Shown here: positions 5,605-7,282 of the stretch, in pieces
Numbering within the stretch: the first letter of the stretch is position 1
How the letters are laid out: each line of letters starts with the position of its first letter
Source: a bacterium
Lineage (GTDB): Bacteria; Patescibacteriota; Patescibacteriia; UBA2591; DAOWAM01
Assembly (NCBI GenBank): GCA_030634585.1
Contig: DAOWAM010000025.1
Location: forward strand, 1-7,282
Direction of reading: 5' to 3'
Length of the DNA stretch: 7,282 nt
Translations under genes and position numbers: made by a program
Notes under the pieces: model-generated
What the model was told of the DNA's origin: nothing
Seen by the model: only the letters and a program-made list of their open reading frames with translations
Database searches by the model: none

Positions 5605-6027
5605 TGGTGGAGATGAGGGGTATCTCACCCCTGTCTAAAAAAGTTAAACAAAAACTTCTACTCTTAATAGCTTAATTATTTTTTGTTCGAATTACTTAGT
5701 TAAAATTAAGCAAAAGCTAAATAACTCTATCTTGATAAGGTTTCGATAATTTTACTCAAGAGAAAAAATTATCTAGTTGTCAATAATGACACTCACTCCT
5801 AAGTCACTGAAAGTGACCGGAGGTCCCGATCGCCAAAGACGATTTAGGGACAATTAGATAGACAACGTTTCTAATCAGAGCGGCACATGGTCTTGTTAGG
5901 CCACGGCAAATGCTAAATTAGTATTGGCATTTATTAGTTGGAAACATAAAGTTTCCTGATAATTTTACGTTTTATCAAACGAAGAGCCATTTTTGTTGCG
6001 CTTTTTTATCAATTGTTAAACATCCCC
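5605..6027 (-). ncRNA. ssrA: Transfer-messenger RNA (tmRNA), divergent elbow
   Basis: tmRNA rescues stalled ribosomes with SmpB by acting as alanyl-tRNA and then as a short mRNA for a degradation tag. Read on the minus strand, the 5' end GGGGATG (6021-6027) pairs with CATCTCC (5609-5615), then A and encoded CCA (5605-5607). Helix P2 is clear: AAAAAA (6002-6007), AACAAAAA (5990-5997) and CTCTT (5982-5986) pair with TTTTTT (5637-5642), TTTTTGTT (5647-5654) and AAGAG (5661-5665). A pseudoknot (CGTTT/AAACG plus GATA/TATC, 5958-5981) precedes the tag frame, and several hairpins follow it. The T stem AGGGG/CCCCT encloses TGAGATA rather than TTCGANN, and the usual GGATTCGAC near the 5' end is missing. 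At 423 nt it is rather long. It may be cotranscribed with smpB or use a weak promoter at about 6049-6054 (TACAAT). Confidence 0.93.
5896..5928 (-). other. tmRNA tag-peptide reading frame
   Basis: Inside ssrA, after pseudoknot 1 and the GGAAAC/GTTTCC hairpin (5940-5956), the frame GCC AAT ACT AAT TTA GCA TTT GCC GTG GCC TAA encodes ANTNLAFAVA. The AN start, a mixed polar/hydrophobic middle and an Ala-rich hydrophobic end are the standard layout of SsrA tags (E. coli ANDENYALAA), which are recognised by ClpXP-type proteases. The resume codon is taken as GCC at 5926-5928; it is placed by analogy with known tags. Confidence 0.85.
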
Positions 6028-6067
6028 AGTATTACAATAATTTATTTTATTGTACATTTTTTAATGA

Positions 6068-6502
6068 TTAACGAAGTTGCGTGTCGATGTCTCGTTTTTT
6101 AATGACCGCTCGTTTGTCAAATTTCTTTCTTCTTTTAGCCAAAGCAATTTCTAACTTTATCAATCCACCTTTAGTATATAATTTAATTGGAATAATTGTC
6201 AAGCCAAATTGATTTACTTGCCCAATTAATTTATTAATTTCTTTTTTAGTTAGTAACAATTGTCTGGTTCTCGTTGGTTGATAATTTTTCTGTTCTCTGC
6301 CAGCGGGCGGATAAGGAGCTATATGTGCGTTAATTAATTGAGGAATCAGTTGTTTATTGACGGTAACATAACTGCCTTTTAAATTAACTCGTTTTTGTTT
6401 AATTGATTTAACCTCAGCACCAGATAAAATAATACCAGCAGACAATTTGTCTAGTAGTCGATAATCAAAATTAGCTTGTTTGTTGATGACTAAAGTGGGC
6501 AT
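6068..6502 (-). CDS. smpB: SsrA-binding protein SmpB
   Basis: SmpB binds the tRNA-like domain of tmRNA, mimics the missing anticodon arm and places it in the ribosomal A site. The 144-residue protein shows the family motifs in order: NKQANFDYRLLD (7-18), GIILSGAEVKSIKQKRVNLKGSY (23-45), INAHIAPY (57-64), RQLLLTKKEINKLIG (80-94), then LVPLKLY-like IIPIKLYTKGGLIKLEIALAKRRKKFDKR (103-131). The DKR at 129-131 corresponds to the functional DKR near the E. coli tail. The C-terminus stops soon after (KKRDIDTQLR), so the decoding tail is somewhat short. ssrA begins 40 bases downstream on the same strand, which strongly supports both calls. Translation starts at the ATG at 6500-6502 with no Shine-Dalgarno sequence, after a leader of about 80 bases. 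Confidence 0.97.
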   Translation of the reverse strand: MPTLVINKQANFDYRLLDKLSAGIILSGAEVKSIKQKRVNLKGSYVTVNKQLIPQLINAHIAPYPPAGREQKNYQPTRTRQLLLTKKEINKLIGQVNQFGLTIIPIKLYTKGGLIKLEIALAKRRKKFDKRAVIKKRDIDTQLR

Positions 6503-6590
6503 AATAAGTAAAAATTAGAAAATTGAATTTAGGCATCCTTTATTTGAAAGTATAATTATTGCACAAAGAATCGAACGACAAATTACAGTT

Positions 6591-6619
6591 ATTATAACAC
6601 AGATTAGAAATGATGTGAA
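6591..6619 (-). promoter_or_regulatory. Extended -10 promoter of smpB (and probably of the whole block)
   Basis: On the minus strand TTCACA (6614-6619, 5/6) is followed after exactly 17 bases by TATAAT (6591-6596, 6/6), preceded by TGT, i.e. an extended TGn -10. This is one of the best sigma-70 matches in the window. Transcription would start near 6584. It faces away from the plus-strand promoter at 6679-6707, with the three-way-junction element in between; its -35 box lies 9 bases from that element's stem. Confidence 0.8.
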
Positions 6620-6622
6620 AGT

Positions 6623-6683
6623 GGTTGACCCTGTTAAATAGTGGCAAAGCCACTTTTGCAAAGCAAAATTTAACAGGGTTGAC
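6623..6683. repeat. Perfect three-way-junction palindrome flanked by 7-base direct repeats
   Basis: Fifty bases (6629-6678) can pair with no unpaired junction base: outer stem CCCTGTTAAAT (6629-6639) with ATTTAACAGGG (6668-6678), hairpin AGTGGC-AAA-GCCACT (6640-6654) and hairpin TTTGC-AAA-GCAAA (6655-6667). Only the two AAA loops stay single-stranded. The unit is flanked by direct repeats GGTTGAC (6623-6629 and 6677-6683), which overlap the stem ends by one and two bases and resemble a target-site duplication. The right repeat supplies most of the -35 box of the downstream promoter. It could be a miniature mobile element or an operator/cruciform between divergent promoters. Confidence 0.75.
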
Positions 6684-6707
6684 AGAAGTCCAAAGATAAA
6701 ATAAAAT
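6679..6707 (+). promoter_or_regulatory. Strong promoter of the DUF1284-like gene
   Basis: TTGACA (6679-6684, 6/6) and TAAAAT (6702-6707, 5/6) are 17 bases apart. The -35 box overlaps the right flanking repeat of the palindromic element, so the element may have brought or duplicated it. The start codon is 29 bases after the -10 box. Confidence 0.8.
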
Positions 6708-6724
6708 GAATCTAAACATTTAAA

Positions 6725-6731
6725 AAGGAGG
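6725..6731 (+). promoter_or_regulatory. Strong Shine-Dalgarno site of the DUF1284-like gene
   Basis: AAGGAGG followed by five A and the ATG at 6737. It decides the start and, like the HPr site, contrasts with the site-less core genes. Confidence 0.85.
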
Positions 6732-6736
6732 AAAAA

Positions 6737-7114
6737 ATGAAGAAAGATAAGGTTGTTATTTTGCGTGGAGCTCGTCTTATTGCTCTTTACAGATTTTGTT
6801 TTCTGCATGGAAAAAAGGAAATCGAAACTTGTGCGACTCAAGACCATGGTAAGAATTTTGCGAAAAAATTCATTAAGATATTAGAAAGAATTGCCTTCTC
6901 TAACGCCAAAGTAAAAATTGTCGATACCATAGATGATATTTGCCAGGCTTGTAGAAAAGAAAAAACTCGAGGATGTCGTGAGCTTATTCAGTATGGTATT
7001 AGCGCTACTGCTGCTGATCGAGGCATAATTCATTTTTATGGTTTTAAAGTTGGCAAAACTTATTCTGCAAAATATATTTTGAGGCGACTTAAAGAAAAAG
7101 GCTCATGCGAATAA
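6737..7114 (+). CDS. DUF1284-like protein of unknown function
   Basis: A soluble, basic 125-residue protein. The opening VVILRGARLIALYRF (6-20) resembles the LRGHHLLCL start of the DUF1284 family, and KVKIVDTIDDICQACRKEKTRGC (58-80) matches the family's 'DDIC..C' cysteine motif, with Cys69, Cys72 and Cys80 as a possible metal or iron-sulphur site together with Asp94. The usual two histidines of LRGHHL are Ala-Arg here, and other cysteines (Cys21, Cys32, Cys124) do not clearly compensate. The C-terminal GFKVGKTYSAKYILRRLKEK also fits the family's end. The function of DUF1284 is not known to me. The gene is monocistronic, with a strong promoter, a strong ribosome binding site and its own terminator, which suggests substantial expression. 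The family call is from memory of the motif and is moderately sure. Confidence 0.7.
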   Translation: MKKDKVVILRGARLIALYRFCFLHGKKEIETCATQDHGKNFAKKFIKILERIAFSNAKVKIVDTIDDICQACRKEKTRGCRELIQYGISATAADRGIIHFYGFKVGKTYSAKYILRRLKEKGSCE

Positions 7115-7125
7115 GAAAAAAACCA

Positions 7126-7154
7126 AAAACCGAGAGTTTAAAACTCTCGGTTTT
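7126..7154. terminator. Terminator after the DUF1284-like gene
   Basis: AAAACCGAGAGT (7126-7137) pairs with ACTCTCGGTTTT (7143-7154), a perfect 12-bp stem with a 5-base loop, followed by TTTT, CTTTATTTTG and TTTTTT on the plus strand. On the minus strand it is followed by TTTTTGGTTTTTTT, so it may work in both directions. Confidence 0.92.
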
Positions 7155-7252
7155 CTTTATTTTGTTTTTTAGAAAAAGACGAAAGGCCAAATAATAGTGA
7201 TAAAGAAATTGTTTAGTCGAGGGGTTGTATGGGTGCTTGTTTTTCTTTTTTT

Positions 7253-7280
7253 ATTATAGTAAAATAATGATAATTGACAA
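7253..7280 (-). promoter_or_regulatory. Possible minus-strand promoter at the right edge
   Basis: On the minus strand TTGTCA (7275-7280, 5/6) and TATAAT (7253-7258, 6/6) are 16 bases apart. Transcription would run into the terminator at 7126-7154 after roughly 100-120 bases; no start codon with a useful reading frame is seen in between. It could make a small RNA or be chance in AT-rich DNA. The remainder of 7155-7252 shows nothing recognisable. Confidence 0.35.
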
Positions 7281-7282
7281 AG

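Noticed and set aside
6474..6536. Small upstream frame (21 codons) in the smpB leader starting at 6536
   Set aside because: Its AAAGG sequence touches the ATG, which is too close for a working ribosome binding site, and the encoded peptide has no recognisable pattern.
6515..6847. A 110-codon open frame on the minus strand
   Set aside because: It overlaps the smpB promoter, the three-way-junction element and the start of the DUF1284-like gene; its sequence is a low-complexity hydrophobic reverse translation.
1..7282. Alternative genetic code with TGA as glycine, as in some CPR lineages
   Set aside because: All recognised genes are full length with standard stops and contain no in-frame TGA.

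Overview
The window looks like chromosomal DNA from an AT-rich bacterium with a small, compact genome, most likely a member of the Candidate Phyla Radiation (Patescibacteria). The reasons are short gaps between core genes, an L35 protein with a GQGHFNARATGK segment of a kind I associate with that group, a short SmpB tail, IF3 and L20 sequences of that flavour, and core genes without Shine-Dalgarno sequences. The lineage is inferred from sequence character and was not tested by phylogeny. All genes read through with the standard bacterial code; TGA is not reassigned.

Left part, plus strand: the 3' end of a ClpP-type serine protease gene (1-480, cut by the window edge) and its terminator; then gatC-gatA-lgt (637-3184), tightly packed, with gatC abutting gatA and gatA overlapping lgt by 8 bases. 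These encode two subunits of the tRNA-dependent amidotransferase and the lipoprotein diacylglyceryl transferase. A repeat-rich gap (3185-3529) holds two copies of a structured repeat, one split by a 44-base hairpin. It is followed by tRNA-Asp(GUC), a VanZ-family membrane protein and an HPr-type phosphocarrier that has its own promoter, a perfect ribosome binding site and a bidirectional terminator.

Right part, minus strand: a translation block read in the order smpB - ssrA (tmRNA) - infC - rpmI - rplT (6502 down to 4475). It combines the two ribosome-rescue components with the classical IF3-L35-L20 cluster and probably starts from a strong extended -10 promoter at 6591-6619. Two parts of it are easily missed. 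The 423-nt tmRNA (5605-6027) occupies what otherwise looks like an empty gap; it encodes the tag ANTNLAFAVA and lacks the usual D-loop and T-loop signatures. The infC gene has no ATG, GTG or TTG that gives a full-length protein; an ATC codon at 5574-5576 gives a complete 171-residue IF3.

Between the divergent promoters of smpB and a DUF1284-like gene (6737-7114, plus strand) lies a 50-base sequence that can fold into a perfect three-way junction flanked by 7-base direct repeats. It may be a miniature mobile element or a regulatory structure, and it is the most unusual non-coding sequence in the window. The window ends with a strong terminator and a possible minus-strand promoter with no gene behind it.

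Most genes are housekeeping. I see no defence system, CRISPR array, integrase or transposase gene. The points of interest are the divergent tmRNA, the rescue-plus-initiation gene cluster, the non-AUG infC start and the structured intergenic elements.
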